Source: Chara braunii (taxonomy: Eukaryota > Streptophyta > Charophyceae > Charales > Characeae). From it: DNA of 25,093 nucleotides. The DNA lies in NCBI GenBank assembly GCA_003427395.1, contig BFEA01000259.1, positions 1,867,190 to 1,892,282 of the forward strand. Reading direction: 5' to 3'. Under the pieces are notes generated by a model. The model saw nothing but the letters and a program-made list of their open reading frames with translations, was not told where the DNA came from and searched no databases. The stretch's first letter is position 1; each line of letters opens with the position of its first letter. A program made the position numbers and the translations under genes. Shown here in pieces: positions 25,055 to 25,093 of this stretch.

Positions 25055-25093
<39 letters not shown>
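25055..25093. repeat. (CT)n microsatellite running off the window
   Basis: CT units continue to the last base, directly next to the U6 fragment. Confidence 0.95.

Overview
The window looks like nuclear DNA of a streptophyte, most likely a repeat-rich charophycean alga such as Chara. This is an inference. It rests on plant-type U6 snRNA copies (5' stem GTCCTTCGGGAC, ACAGAGA box, 3' GAAATGGTCC), microsatellites, decayed retroelements and MITEs, and very low gene density. No operon, ribosome binding site, CRISPR array or prokaryotic gene order is present. A 3-base N gap lies at 9844-9846.

Layout. 1-3650 holds microsatellites, a degenerate ~150 bp tandem array and a candidate hAT-like element (1891-2631). 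3650-5450 has no gene but carries a chain of stem-loops (about 3732-4080) and a hairpin-rich block (about 4900-5400). 5600-8900 holds a minus-strand, L1-type ORF1 pseudogene (6985-8267) with a zinc knuckle. 9483-10128 is a clear non-autonomous hAT-type element with a perfect 8-bp target duplication. 10274-13567 is a decayed Penelope-type reverse transcriptase on the minus strand, bracketed by a ~105 bp direct repeat. 13600-16750 is a mosaic of SINE-like and tRNA-like pieces, tandem repeats and an unidentified decayed coding patch.

16980-19631 contains the only convincing host gene: an uninterrupted 784-codon plus-strand ORF (17277-19631) for a highly charged, mostly disordered, probably nuclear protein of unknown function. 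A ~138 bp duplicated module lies immediately upstream.

19700-25093 is the most unusual part. It holds at least six U6 snRNA-derived segments, two of them flanked by 10-bp direct repeats as expected of LINE-driven retroposition. One is fused to an unrelated repeat. Another, near full length, is split by a 491-bp MITE with 31-bp perfect terminal inverted repeats and a TTA target duplication; removing the MITE would restore an uninterrupted U6. Several further small inverted-repeat families are interleaved, including two 99-bp elements whose ends match those of a larger 943-bp element.

Nothing here forms a multi-gene pathway. The genes and fragments are linked by transposition: an L1-type LINE (inferred) could supply the machinery that retroposed U6, and cut-and-paste MITEs then landed in those copies.
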